From a virus, in IMG/VR virus record IMGVR_UViG_3300028925_004997, positions 1 through 39,771 of that record: a stretch of 39,771 nt of DNA; one strand, written 5' to 3'. Of this stretch, positions 1 to 8,176 are shown piece after piece. Position 1 is the stretch's first letter. Each line of letters begins with the position of its first letter. The notes below the pieces were generated by a model. The model had not been told where the DNA came from and made no database searches. It saw only the letters and a program-made list of their open reading frames with translations. Position numbers and translations under genes: made by a program.

Positions 1-2
1 TG

Positions 3-68
3 ATCGTAGAGCATCAGGGCTATATGAAAGGCTTAGATGCTTGTAAAGAAAATTGTGAGGTAAAATAA
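3..68 (+). CDS. 3' end of a truncated gene, function unknown
   Basis: An open frame enters from the left edge and ends in TAA at 66-68, giving the last 21 residues (ending DACKENCEVK). The stop overlaps the ATG of the next gene by one base (TAATG), the same coupling seen throughout this operon, so it is probably a real late-gene end. Two cysteines are visible. Too little remains to assign a function. Confidence 0.5.
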   Translation: MVEHQGYMKGLDACKENCEVK

Positions 69-226
69 TGGGACCAATAGTAGGAAAGTTACTAACTAGT
101 TTAGGAACAGAGAAATTACTTAAAGCTATTATCTTACACCTAGGTGACTATTTAGTAGAAAAGTCATCTAATAAGCTTGATGATAAGCTTTGGGGTGAAG
201 TTAAAAAAGCGTTAAATAAAAAATAG
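68..226 (+). CDS. small amphipathic phage protein (52 aa)
   Basis: The protein begins MGPIVGKLLTSLG and has a hydrophobic or amphipathic stretch over about residues 3-30, then a charged lysine-rich tail (EVKKALNKK). Short proteins of this shape are common beside lysis and tail genes in phages. A membrane-associated role is possible, but there is no clear transmembrane pair as in a typical holin. It is coupled to the preceding frame by TAATG, and its stop lies inside the Shine-Dalgarno region of the next gene. Function unknown. Confidence 0.6.
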   Translation: MGPIVGKLLTSLGTEKLLKAIILHLGDYLVEKSSNKLDDKLWGEVKKALNKK

Positions 227-235
227 GAGGTTTCA

Positions 236-1003
236 TTGAAACTTAAGAAACGTGGTATCGTAATACCAGACCAGCATTATCCATTAGAAGATAGAGCTGC
301 AGTAGAGTGTGTTAAAAAAGCAATACTGAAAATAAAGCCAAAAGTGTTTGTGAATCTTGGTGATGTAGGGGAGTGGGATTCTGTATCAGCCTGGAAATAT
401 AAAGATAAGAAATTACCACCACTTGAGTTTCAACTTCCATTAGTAGATGAAGAAATAAGATTAGTAAACAATGGACTGGATGAGTGGGATGAAGTACTTA
501 AAAAAGTTGGATGTAAAGAAAAGTATTTACTCCAAGGTAACCACGATCTCTGGTTGGATAATTTTGCTAATAAATATCCTTATCTTTCTGATTACACTTT
601 TTTCAAAGCGTGTAAAATAAAAGAAAGAGGATATAAATATACGGAGTATAACTTACCTATCCAGGTAGGTAAGTTAGCTTTCTTTCACGGTGCGTTTGCA
701 ACAACGTATCACGCAAAGAAACATTTAGAAACGTATGGAGAGAATGTAATGTATGGACATACGCACGATCTTCAAAGACATACACAAACAAAGCTAGGCG
801 GAAATATAGCAGCTTGGTCTTTAGGATGTTTAAAGAATATGTCTCACGAAGATAATAAGTGGCTACGTGGTAGATTACATAATTGGGCACACGCATTTGC
901 AATTGTAGATTGGTTTACAAATGGTGAGTTTAAAGTAGAAGTAGTAGAAATAATTGACGGTAAGACAACTGTTTGGGGCGAGATAATAGATGGAAACGAC
1001 TAA
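236..1003 (+). CDS. calcineurin-like metallophosphoesterase
   Basis: 255 residues with the full metallophosphoesterase motif series: D12-x-H14 in PDQH, GD at 42-43, GNHD at 101-104, H151 in FFHG and GHTHD at 174-178. These residues form the two-metal site that hydrolyses phosphodiesters or phosphomonoesters. The start is TTG at 236, chosen because AGGAGG at 225-230 lies five bases upstream. The gene sits in the late operon between a small amphipathic protein and tail genes. Phages often carry such enzymes, but the substrate (nucleic acid, nucleotide or protein phosphate) cannot be told from sequence. The family call is firm; the biological role is open. Confidence 0.9.
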   Translation: MKLKKRGIVIPDQHYPLEDRAAVECVKKAILKIKPKVFVNLGDVGEWDSVSAWKYKDKKLPPLEFQLPLVDEEIRLVNNGLDEWDEVLKKVGCKEKYLLQGNHDLWLDNFANKYPYLSDYTFFKACKIKERGYKYTEYNLPIQVGKLAFFHGAFATTYHAKKHLETYGENVMYGHTHDLQRHTQTKLGGNIAAWSLGCLKNMSHEDNKWLRGRLHNWAHAFAIVDWFTNGEFKVEVVEIIDGKTTVWGEIIDGND

Positions 1004-1139
1004 TACAATATCAGATGATGTAAAAGGTACATCTATAAATAACAGTAGAAGAAAATATAATTTTACTGCTAAAAAGAAAAAAGTTAAAAAGTTAAAAACA
1101 ATGATGGACGTAACTAGAAACAAAAAGGTAAAACTATGA
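990..1139 (+). CDS. small basic protein (49 aa)
   Basis: The frame begins inside the end of the metallophosphoesterase gene and ends with TGA at 1137-1139, overlapping the next ATG (ATGA). The product has a Thr/Ser/Asn-rich N-terminus (METTNTISDD) and a strongly basic C-terminal half with KKKKVKKLK. No domain is recognised. The tight overlaps on both sides and the basic character shared with other small genes of this operon support it as real. It may be a minor DNA-binding virion component, which is inference. Confidence 0.5.
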   Translation: METTNTISDDVKGTSINNSRRKYNFTAKKKKVKKLKTMMDVTRNKKVKL

Positions 1140-1291
1140 TTAGCACAAGAAATCAAACAAATCCTTTAAAAAGGAAAAAAAATAAAACTGGTCAAATTGG
1201 ATATTCGCTAGGAAATAAATTAGGTATGGGAAATATTAAAGGCGGTAAAACTTCTTTAGATAAACTCATTGAACCGTTTAAAAGATATTAA
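1136..1291 (+). CDS. small basic protein (51 aa)
   Basis: The gene starts at an ATGA overlap with the preceding stop, and its own TAA at 1289-1291 overlaps the ATG of the large tail gene by one base. The product is rich in Lys and Asn (LKRKKNKTG) with a glycine-containing middle (GYSLGNKLGMGN). No known domain is seen. Start and stop coupling on both sides is the main support. Confidence 0.5.
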   Translation: MISTRNQTNPLKRKKNKTGQIGYSLGNKLGMGNIKGGKTSLDKLIEPFKRY

Positions 1292-3771
1292 TGCCAAAAA
1301 AAATATTAAATATTAACAACTTTAGTGGTGGTCTTAATGAAAAGACTACTCCAAGAGACTTAGCACCTAATGAGTTTCAACGTGCAGATAATATAAACAA
1401 TGAAATTCCTGGTAAGTTAACACTATTTGGAGAGTCTGTAGATGGACCGTATACTGGTAATTTAGGTCCTAGTAATGACTATATAACGCTTTTACAACAT
1501 GGAACTGGATTACATCATATTAATTTAGATAGAGATGTAGACGACGAATCTATAGGTCCTAATCAATATTTATTTATAAATGATTTTTCAGATTCTAAGG
1601 TACGTATTATAGATATTACTTCAACTGGTAGTTTAGCTACAAAAACTATTGAGTATGGAAATAGTGCTTGTAATATAAATATGTATACAATTGATGGATC
1701 AACAAGAATAATACCAAAGTCAACTTTAGGTACAAATCAATCAAAAATTTTTGAATATTATAATTATGAAAGAAAGCTAGGAACTACTAGTACAGATGCA
1801 ATTACAAATACTCAAGAATTATACGATACTTCTAATATGGATTTAGCTCCTTTAAAAGGAGATACGTTAAATTATGATGTAGAAGATTTGCATTTTGCTA
1901 ACTTTTTTGATCCAACAAATAAAAGCGAAGTATTTTTATTTGATAATTATAGTGTAAATAGTGTACAACAAATAAATAATGTTGATTTATTTGATACTTC
2001 TGCTTCTAATAGTTTATACGGAGAATTAGATAGTTATCCAAATCACGGAACAGATAAAGGTTCTATGGCATTTATGGCTCATTTTACTGATTCGACATCA
2101 GATGACACTGGTGGTTCTATTTTAGTAAGTCATACATTTAGATATGGATTATTTTGTTCTTTGGTTTATAGATCTCAAGATGGATTAATTTCTCAAGAAT
2201 CTTATCCAGTATTTATAGGTGTAGCAAAACAAACTATTACTGCAATTAACAGTGCAGACAGAAATCAAAAATTATACATACACGCTGTTGGTAGAATGGG
2301 TGAACGTGTTAATAGAGTAGCAGGATTTAAAGTGTATTGGGCTAGAATAAGTAATTACGTAGATATAGGTGGAACTTCTAATCGTACTGGAAATGTAGGA
2401 GCTAAATATTTATTGTGCGAAGTAGATTATGAAAAAGGATTAAGATTAGGAGGAGAGCAAGATTATGCTTCATTTAGAGTAAAAGATATTACTGCCAATA
2501 ATAATCAATTTATTTTTCCAGAAGATGCTTGGAATGGAAGTTCATTAAGTACTTCAAATTACGTTACTTTAAAACCTTTAGCTTTATCTTCTTTGCCAGT
2601 TACAGAACCATATACAGGATCTAAAAAACCAAGTGGTATTGGTAGAGCAGGAACTACGTTTCAAACTAGCGTTATGTTAAATAGAAGAGTTTATGCTGGT
2701 AATGTTACTTATTATGATGAACATAATCATTTAGTTACTAAAAATGACAGAGTATTAAAGTCATTACCAAATAAATTTGATTATTTTCCTACTAATAGTT
2801 TTTTAGATGTTGCAGTAGAAGACGGTGATGAAATAATACATTTAGCTACAATAAACAGTAAGTTGCTACAATTTAAAAAGAATAAATTATTTGTAATAAA
2901 CTGTCAAAGAGATCTTGAGTTTTTAGAAGTAGAGCTAGATTATAAAGGGTGTGAATATTCATATCACGTAACAACTGGTCCTGGATTTGTTGCTTGGTTT
3001 AATCGACAAGGCGTTTATATGTATGATGGTCAACGTTTATTAGACTTAGACTTATCTAAGTTTGGGCAAAGTCGTTTTACGAGCATATACGACAAATTAG
3101 GAGGTTCTATAGTAGATGCTGGATTTTCAGAAAGCATTATAGGATACTTGCCTGAGTCTAAAGAATTAGTAATTAGCAATCCGTCTGGTCAAATATTAAA
3201 GTATGATATTAAATCAGAAAGTTGGAGTGAAGGTAAAAACTTTGATAGTAATGCAGGTTCTTCCAATGAAACAACTAGAGCTTCAGACGCTGATATAACT
3301 AATTTTGTAAATATAAATAACGGAGATTTAGTATACGCTATAGAAAGAAACGATCAATCTCCTAATGACGGATCTAGATTGCGTAAATGGAATAATGAAC
3401 CTGCTGCGTTTACAGCTAATGAACAAGTATTGTTTAAATCTAAAGAATATGATATGGATAGTCCTAGTGTTAATAAAAGTATTGTAAACATATACATTAC
3501 CTACAAACGTGGTGAGAATGTATTAATTAAAGGATTTGGTGTACGTGTTGATGGTGCAGAGATTAGTGATAATTTAGTTGCTAATCAAACACAAGAATTA
3601 ACAAATACTTCTTCAGGATTTCGGACACAAAAAATAAAAGTAAGTAATTCATTATTTAAGAATGTTACTTCTTTTGGTATTGAATTGTATGCAGATACTA
3701 GTGGTACAATACACAAAGATTTTACTGTAAATGATATACAGATAGTATTTAGAGAAAAGGTTGCTAGATGA
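1291..3771 (+). CDS. tail nozzle / stabilisation-like structural protein
   Basis: 826 residues, beta-rich and Asn/Ser-rich, with no enzyme motif. The N-terminus (INNFSGGLNEKTTPRDLAP, then the pattern NInne.PGKLTLFG) matches the opening I recall for podovirus tail tubular B/nozzle or stabilisation proteins, which line the distal tail and gate DNA release. Blade-like repeats are visible, such as GVYMYDGQRL near 576 and QILKYDIKSESW near 635. It lies in the late operon upstream of the internal virion proteins. The start is the ATG overlapping the previous stop. The family is inferred from pattern memory, so another beta-propeller tail protein is possible. Confidence 0.65.
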   Translation: MPKKILNINNFSGGLNEKTTPRDLAPNEFQRADNINNEIPGKLTLFGESVDGPYTGNLGPSNDYITLLQHGTGLHHINLDRDVDDESIGPNQYLFINDFSDSKVRIIDITSTGSLATKTIEYGNSACNINMYTIDGSTRIIPKSTLGTNQSKIFEYYNYERKLGTTSTDAITNTQELYDTSNMDLAPLKGDTLNYDVEDLHFANFFDPTNKSEVFLFDNYSVNSVQQINNVDLFDTSASNSLYGELDSYPNHGTDKGSMAFMAHFTDSTSDDTGGSILVSHTFRYGLFCSLVYRSQDGLISQESYPVFIGVAKQTITAINSADRNQKLYIHAVGRMGERVNRVAGFKVYWARISNYVDIGGTSNRTGNVGAKYLLCEVDYEKGLRLGGEQDYASFRVKDITANNNQFIFPEDAWNGSSLSTSNYVTLKPLALSSLPVTEPYTGSKKPSGIGRAGTTFQTSVMLNRRVYAGNVTYYDEHNHLVTKNDRVLKSLPNKFDYFPTNSFLDVAVEDGDEIIHLATINSKLLQFKKNKLFVINCQRDLEFLEVELDYKGCEYSYHVTTGPGFVAWFNRQGVYMYDGQRLLDLDLSKFGQSRFTSIYDKLGGSIVDAGFSESIIGYLPESKELVISNPSGQILKYDIKSESWSEGKNFDSNAGSSNETTRASDADITNFVNINNGDLVYAIERNDQSPNDGSRLRKWNNEPAAFTANEQVLFKSKEYDMDSPSVNKSIVNIYITYKRGENVLIKGFGVRVDGAEISDNLVANQTQELTNTSSGFRTQKIKVSNSLFKNVTSFGIELYADTSGTIHKDFTVNDIQIVFREKVAR

Positions 3772-3905
3772 AAAAAGGTTTTGGATCTGTAGAAGTTAGA
3801 AAACCTACGAAGAAAAAAACTAGACAAGGTCGTGGCAAAGGTACTAAATACGGTAATAAGTTAAGTAAAAAGTATTATAAAAAACGTAAAAGAGGACAAG
3901 GATAA
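3768..3905 (+). CDS. tiny lysine/arginine-rich protein (45 aa)
   Basis: The ATG overlaps the tail gene stop (ATGA), and the TAA at 3903-3905 overlaps the next ATG. About 40 percent of residues are Lys or Arg, with stretches such as KKKTRQGRGKGTKYGNK and KKYYKKRKRGQG. Such composition suits binding to packaged DNA or RNA. It is the first of five consecutive very basic small genes, so a shared role is likely. No domain name can be given. Confidence 0.6.
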   Translation: MKKGFGSVEVRKPTKKKTRQGRGKGTKYGNKLSKKYYKKRKRGQG

Positions 3906-4195
3906 TGGCAAGCAAGAAAGATCCAAGATTAGCTAGAGCTGGAGTATCTGGTTATAATAAACCTAAAAGAACACCTGGTCATCCAAAAAAATCGCACGTA
4001 GTAGTTGCGAAAGTTGGAGACAAAGTTAAGACTATACGTTTTGGTCAACAGGGCGTTAAAACTGCTGGTAAACCTAAAAAAGGTGAATCAGCTAAACAGA
4101 AAGCACGTAGAAAGAGTTTTAAAGCAAGACACGCTAAGAATATAGCTAAAGGCAAAATGTCTGCAGCATATTGGGCTGACAAAGTTAAATGGTAA
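3905..4195 (+). CDS. basic phage protein, DUF6321-like
   Basis: 96 residues, highly basic, beginning MASKKDPRLARAGVSGYNK and ending KGKMSAAYWADKVKW. The pattern PxHPxKSHVVVAKxGDKVKTIRFGQQG in the middle is one I recall from a widespread family of small proteins in marine phages and algal viruses (DUF6321, from memory). The function of that family is not known to me. It is translationally coupled on the 5' side (TAATG), and a Shine-Dalgarno for the next gene overlaps its end. It may be a minor virion or DNA-condensing protein, by inference from charge and position. Confidence 0.75.
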   Translation: MASKKDPRLARAGVSGYNKPKRTPGHPKKSHVVVAKVGDKVKTIRFGQQGVKTAGKPKKGESAKQKARRKSFKARHAKNIAKGKMSAAYWADKVKW

Positions 4196-4206
4196 AGGAG
4201 TAGGAT

Positions 4207-4302
4207 ATGCCTTACGGAAAAGGAACATACGGAAGTAAAGTAGGTAGACCACCTAAGAAAAAGAAAACAATGGGCAAAAAAAGTGGCAAGAAAAAAAAGT
4301 AG
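4207..4302 (+). CDS. tiny lysine-rich protein (31 aa)
   Basis: AAGGAG at 4195-4200 lies seven bases before ATG 4207. The product begins MPYGKGTYGSKVGRPPKKKK and ends in a lysine run. The reading frame ends with AAG TAG directly after eight A residues. The 3' end overlaps the next frame by 20 bases. The strong ribosome site argues that it is translated. Function unknown; strongly cationic. Confidence 0.55.
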   Translation: MPYGKGTYGSKVGRPPKKKKTMGKKSGKKKK

Positions 4303-4462
4303 AGTAAACGAAGCTGGTAATTATACTAAGCCAGGTATGCGTAAACGTTTGTTTGAGCAAATTAAAGCTGGTAGTAAAGGAGGCAAACCAGGACAATGGT
4401 CTGCACGTAAAGCACAATTATTAGCTAGAAGATACAAAGCAGCAGGTGGAGGATATAAATAA
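4283..4462 (+). CDS. small basic protein, N-terminal half of a DUF5872-like family
   Basis: 59 residues from GTG 4283, reading MARKKSRVNEAGNYTKPGMR and then the conserved block KAGSKGGKPGQWSARKAQLLA ending GGGYK. I recall this block from small viral proteins (DUF5872) in which it is followed by a second block matching the next gene here. The GTG is the only plausible start; the upstream gene overlaps it by 20 bases in another frame. The stop overlaps the next ATG (TAATG). Function unknown. Confidence 0.65.
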   Translation: MARKKSRVNEAGNYTKPGMRKRLFEQIKAGSKGGKPGQWSARKAQLLARRYKAAGGGYK

Positions 4463-4701
4463 TGGCTAAGGCTAAATCGCAACAAAGTTTAGATAGATGG
4501 ACTAAACAAAAATGGCGTACAAAGTCTGGTAAACCATCTGCTGAGACTGGTGAGCGTTATTTGCCAGACGCTGCTATAAAAAGTTTGAGTAGTAAAGAGT
4601 ATGCTGCAACTACTCGTAAAAAAAGAAAAGATACTAAAAAAGGTAAGCAGCACAGTAAGCAACCTAAAAAGATTGCTAAAAAAACTAAGAGTTATAGATG
4701 A
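4462..4701 (+). CDS. small basic protein, C-terminal half of a DUF5872-like family
   Basis: 79 residues, starting MAKAKSQQSLDRWTKQKWRT, with KSGKPSxxxGERYLP near residues 21-35, EYAATTRKKRK near 47-57 and QPKKIAKKTKSYR at the end. These are blocks I recall as the second part of DUF5872-type viral proteins. Here it is a separate gene coupled to the first part by TAATG. It is strongly positively charged and may bind nucleic acid inside the virion, which is inference. Confidence 0.7.
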   Translation: MAKAKSQQSLDRWTKQKWRTKSGKPSAETGERYLPDAAIKSLSSKEYAATTRKKRKDTKKGKQHSKQPKKIAKKTKSYR

Positions 4702-4913
4702 GACAAAGTATATTAGATATTTTAAAAGAACAATCTTCTAAGGTAACTGAAGTAGACAGTTCTATGGAAACACCTATAAAAGTACAATCAGAAGTACCAG
4801 ATAATGGAGATGGATTTAGTGGTGATCGTGTTGTAGTAGAAAATGATGCTGGTAGTTTTTTATATATTAAAGTTGCTGATAGATGGATGAAAACAGATTT
4901 GGAGGAAGTATAA
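4698..4913 (+). CDS. small acidic protein (71 aa), possible virion component
   Basis: 71 residues, net acidic, unlike the basic genes just upstream. The C-terminal part (FSGDRVVVENDAGSFLYIKV then ADRWMKTDLEEV) looks like the short beta-hairpin segments often found in phage fibre or spike proteins. The ATG overlaps the previous stop by four bases (ATGAG), and the TAA at 4911-4913 overlaps the next ATG. No enzyme motif. Confidence 0.55.
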   Translation: MRQSILDILKEQSSKVTEVDSSMETPIKVQSEVPDNGDGFSGDRVVVENDAGSFLYIKVADRWMKTDLEEV

Positions 4914-5797
4914 TGGCAAATGGTAGTGATGAAAGAGTAACACCTAGTAGTATTGTTGGAGATACAATGCTGCGTATTGGTGAAGGTAATTTAGCAGATT
5001 CTAAAGAGTTTCAAGATAGTGCATTAGGACAAGCGTTATTTTATATACCTAGTATGATTATGGGTGCTAGAGTAGGTGGGCAAGTAGCAGAAACTATTCC
5101 TGCTATACAAGAAGGATTGCAAGAGGGATTTGAAGGTTTAAAAGAAATGTTTTCTCAAAGAAAAGCAAAAAGAGCTGAATGGAACGCTTTGCCAGATGAT
5201 AAAAAAAGAGGTTACGGAAACTTTAGAAGGTATATTAGACAAACTCTTAGACAACATACTCAAAGATCTTTACGTCAATTTCAAGCTGGAGATGATATAA
5301 TTATAGATGGTCAAAATCTTGGTGAAAGAAAAATAAAAAACTTTCAAGACAGAATAAAACTAAGAGCTTTTTATTTAAATGGCATGAAAGACTATTCGAT
5401 AGACGATGAAGGTAGAACAGTTCAAAATACTCCTACTGTAAATGTAGGAAATATGTTTACATCTCAAGGTTTTAATACATATCAAAATCCTAGTGGATTA
5501 ATTAATCAGTACAATCAACCAACTCCAGCATTACCTCAGGCTCCAGCAAATTCAATGGCAAATCAAACAACATCTGCCAACAATCAAAACATATTTCAAG
5601 GACCTGTTAGTGGAGCTAATACATCTATAGGTCAAGGATCACAAGCTTATTTAAATATGTTATACAACATGGCAAGCGGTGCTGGTAATAGTTTTTTAGA
5701 AATGTATAATTTTTACAACAATAATAGACAAGCAGTAAATACTGCTACTAAAAACTATATGGGAGCAAGATTTGGATATGGCTTTGGCAATAAATAA
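4913..5797 (+). CDS. internal virion-type structural protein (294 aa)
   Basis: The start is ATG 4913, chosen because GGAGG at 4901-4905 precedes it and it overlaps the prior stop. An in-frame ATG at 4883 lacks such a site. There is a Gly/Ala hydrophobic stretch near residues 40-65 (ALGQALFYIPSMIMGARVG), a basic helical middle with RRYIRQTLRQHTQRSLRQF, and an Asn/Gln/Pro-rich low-complexity C-terminal half. The composition resembles ejection-type internal virion proteins that insert in the cell envelope. Placement before lysozyme and the other internal proteins agrees. The name is inference. Confidence 0.5.
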   Translation: MANGSDERVTPSSIVGDTMLRIGEGNLADSKEFQDSALGQALFYIPSMIMGARVGGQVAETIPAIQEGLQEGFEGLKEMFSQRKAKRAEWNALPDDKKRGYGNFRRYIRQTLRQHTQRSLRQFQAGDDIIIDGQNLGERKIKNFQDRIKLRAFYLNGMKDYSIDDEGRTVQNTPTVNVGNMFTSQGFNTYQNPSGLINQYNQPTPALPQAPANSMANQTTSANNQNIFQGPVSGANTSIGQGSQAYLNMLYNMASGAGNSFLEMYNFYNNNRQAVNTATKNYMGARFGYGFGNK

Positions 5798-6281
5798 AAA
5801 AACATTTGAAGAAAAATTGTATGAACATATGAAACTTCGTGAAGGATATAAAAACGAAGTGTATCTTGATACATTAAATAAACCTACTTGTGGTATTGGT
5901 CATTTATTGACTGCAGCAGAACGTGAAGATTATCCAATAGGAACTGAAGTAGATGATTACAAAATTAAAGAATGGTATATGGAAGATATAACTATTGCAT
6001 TACAAGCAGCTAAAAAACAAGCTACTATATTATCTACAGACGATGAACACGTTGTTATAGGATTAACATCTGTTAATTATCAGTTGGGTAGAAATTGGAC
6101 GAAGAAGTTTCCTACTGCTTGGAAATGTTTATGTCATAAAAAGTATGATCGTGCTATTGATGAAATAATGTATGCAGACAAGGATTCGGGTAGACATTCA
6201 CGTTGGTATAAACAAACACCAGTACGTGTAGAAGATTTTGTAAAAACAATAAAAAGATTAAAGGAGATAAATAATGGCTGA
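5778..6281 (+). CDS. T4-type lysozyme (glycoside hydrolase family 24), endolysin
   Basis: 167 residues. The catalytic triad has exact T4 spacing: E22 in LREG, D31 in YLDT and T37 in PTCGIGHLL (T4: E11, D20, T26). It cleaves the MurNAc-GlcNAc bond of peptidoglycan. There is no signal peptide, so export would need a holin or virion delivery. ATG 5778 is used; a TTG at 5772 has a better-spaced GGAG (5762-5765) and cannot be excluded. The first 20 bases overlap the preceding gene, and the end overlaps the next. It lies among virion genes, so it could also be a packaged muralytic enzyme. Confidence 0.9.
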   Translation: MALAINKKTFEEKLYEHMKLREGYKNEVYLDTLNKPTCGIGHLLTAAEREDYPIGTEVDDYKIKEWYMEDITIALQAAKKQATILSTDDEHVVIGLTSVNYQLGRNWTKKFPTAWKCLCHKKYDRAIDEIMYADKDSGRHSRWYKQTPVRVEDFVKTIKRLKEINNG

Positions 6282-6486
6282 AGAAATTAATAAAGAAATG
6301 GTGCAACCTGCTCAACAACCGCAGCAGGAAGAAGATGTTTTAATACAACAAATGGATGAATTAGATTCTTTAAAAAGAGAAATGTCAAAAGAATACGCAC
6401 CATATTTTAAAGAATTAAATTGGTTAAAGGCTATTTCTCCTAATTTAGAATTTAAACCATTTGGTAACCAAGAGGAGGTAAAGTAA
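6274..6486 (+). CDS. small acidic coiled-coil protein (70 aa)
   Basis: AAGGAG lies eight bases before the ATG inside the end of the lysozyme gene. The product is acidic and Gln/Glu-rich (VQPAQQPQQEEDVLIQQMD), with a helical centre that may form a coiled coil, and ends FGNQEEVK. Its 3' end carries the AGGAGG for the next gene, and its TAA overlaps the next ATG. It may be a chaperone or minor component for the following virion proteins; no family is recognised. Confidence 0.55.
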   Translation: MAEEINKEMVQPAQQPQQEEDVLIQQMDELDSLKREMSKEYAPYFKELNWLKAISPNLEFKPFGNQEEVK

Positions 6487-6974
6487 TGGCTTGGGGATAT
6501 GCAGTAGGAGCATTAGTTGGTGGTGTAATAGCACACGATGCTAAAAAAAGAGAACAAGCACGTCAACGTAGAGTTGCATCAGAGACTAGCAAAGGTATTT
6601 TAGATTTACAACCATTATATAGTGAATATAGGCAAGATGCAGCTACAATGGCTGGATTAAGATTTACTCAACAAGGATTACAGGTAGATCAAGCTAGAGC
6701 TGGATATATGGCTGATATGTCTGGTTATGGTAGAGCTGGTTTAGCAGGATATTCAAATCCAGAATTAGGTGATCCAACATCTAGATTAGCAGCTATTGGA
6801 TTACAAGGTGAAGCAAGTTTATTACAGCAGTCACAAGCACTTGAACAACGTTTAGGTACTATAGATGCTGCAGAAAGACAATTAAGAGCACAAGCACTAG
6901 AGCAAGGAGTTAGTCTTCCTTCTGTAGAAGCTTTACAAATGCAAGATAATATTAAGAAAGGAAATGTAGTATAA
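6486..6974 (+). CDS. internal virion protein, T7 gp14-like in layout
   Basis: 162 residues. The N-terminus has a glycine-rich hydrophobic helix (YAVGALVGGVIA, residues 5-16) followed by a basic patch and a long Ala/Gln/Leu-rich helical body. This is the layout of the small ejection protein of T7-like phages (gp14), which forms an outer-membrane channel during infection. AGGAGG precedes the ATG. It is followed directly by a 400-residue helical protein and then the giant protein, which mirrors the gp14-gp15-gp16 order. Sequence identity to gp14 is not claimed. Confidence 0.55.
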   Translation: MAWGYAVGALVGGVIAHDAKKREQARQRRVASETSKGILDLQPLYSEYRQDAATMAGLRFTQQGLQVDQARAGYMADMSGYGRAGLAGYSNPELGDPTSRLAAIGLQGEASLLQQSQALEQRLGTIDAAERQLRAQALEQGVSLPSVEALQMQDNIKKGNVV

Positions 6975-8176
6975 TGTCAAACTATCAAACAGATTTTTTA
7001 AATGCACTAAGTATTACTAGCAATTCATTGTCAGGATTAATGCGTGATATACGTGAACCTGATTTTCAAGAAAGAGTTAAAATTGAAGAACAATCTCAAA
7101 TGAGACTTAATCAACAAATCCAAGACTTTAAAATGGAAGAGTTAGAAGATAGACAAGCATTTAGATTAACAGAAATGGACAAAGCAACTGAAGAAAGTTT
7201 AGAGCAATATAAAGGTCAAACAATAGTTAATTTTGAAGATGCAAAAGATAGAGATGAGTATTTCAACTTAAATCCTGATAGAGCTGAGCAAATGCAAAAA
7301 ATTCAACAAGCTGTACAAGAAAGAGATACTGATTGGCTTAAAGATAATTACAAAGAAAATATGAAGTTGCAAAGAGATATTCAAATATATGCACAAAAAC
7401 AAGGAAAAAAAGTTAATGAACAAGATTGGATAAATTATTTAACATTTGGTTTGTTTGGTTACGAGGGTGCAGATAGAATACAAGCTGATAGAAGTGATTA
7501 TTTTTATGATAAAAGCACTAATCAAATGGTTAGAAGAGGCGATGCTTTGTTTGAACAAAGAAGAAACCAAGAAGAAGTGTTAAAAGCTATTTATCAAGCA
7601 TCTGGCGTAAGTCCTCAGTTCCAAGAAGAACATTCTTCTACGCAACAAGGATTTAATGCATTATACGGTGGATTAAACACAGAAGATCCAGCAAGTATGT
7701 TAGCTGCTAGAAGTTTATTAAATATGCAAAACGATGGTTTGTATGCACAAATGGTAGTTGATAATCAAAAAGGATTTGCCATGAGAAATGTTTTAGAAAG
7801 CGGAACAACTCCTGAGTTTGATATTAATAAAATTGTAGGAAATGTTAGCAAAAATACTAAGAGAGATAGATTTTTTGGTCGTTCTCCTGAGCAAAGAATG
7901 GAGTTAGCAACTGCTACAAAGAATGCATATTCATCATCTTTAGGCTTAGCTACTATGCAAGCACAATATGCATTGCAAGATAAGTTCGGTGGTATTAACA
8001 GATCAAGACAAAAAGAAGCTTTGAAAGACCTAGTTGAAGCTAAAACATTAGCAGAACGTTTAATGAAAGACACTAAGTTTGGTAGAACTTCTAAAGAAAA
8101 TATAGAAAACTACAAACAGTATTACGGTGATTCTATTAAGATGTTAAATACCTGGATACAGGCATTACAACGATAA
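6974..8176 (+). CDS. helical internal virion protein, T7 gp15-like in position
   Basis: 400 residues, almost entirely predicted helix, rich in Gln, Glu, Asp and Arg, with no hydrophobic membrane segment and no catalytic motif. Long charged heptad-like stretches occur at residues 30-120 and again near the C-terminus. Its start overlaps the previous stop (TAATG), and its TAA lies directly against the ATG of the giant gene. Position suggests a virion ejection component lying between the membrane protein and the giant protein. Family not recognised. Confidence 0.5.
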   Translation: MSNYQTDFLNALSITSNSLSGLMRDIREPDFQERVKIEEQSQMRLNQQIQDFKMEELEDRQAFRLTEMDKATEESLEQYKGQTIVNFEDAKDRDEYFNLNPDRAEQMQKIQQAVQERDTDWLKDNYKENMKLQRDIQIYAQKQGKKVNEQDWINYLTFGLFGYEGADRIQADRSDYFYDKSTNQMVRRGDALFEQRRNQEEVLKAIYQASGVSPQFQEEHSSTQQGFNALYGGLNTEDPASMLAARSLLNMQNDGLYAQMVVDNQKGFAMRNVLESGTTPEFDINKIVGNVSKNTKRDRFFGRSPEQRMELATATKNAYSSSLGLATMQAQYALQDKFGGINRSRQKEALKDLVEAKTLAERLMKDTKFGRTSKENIENYKQYYGDSIKMLNTWIQALQR

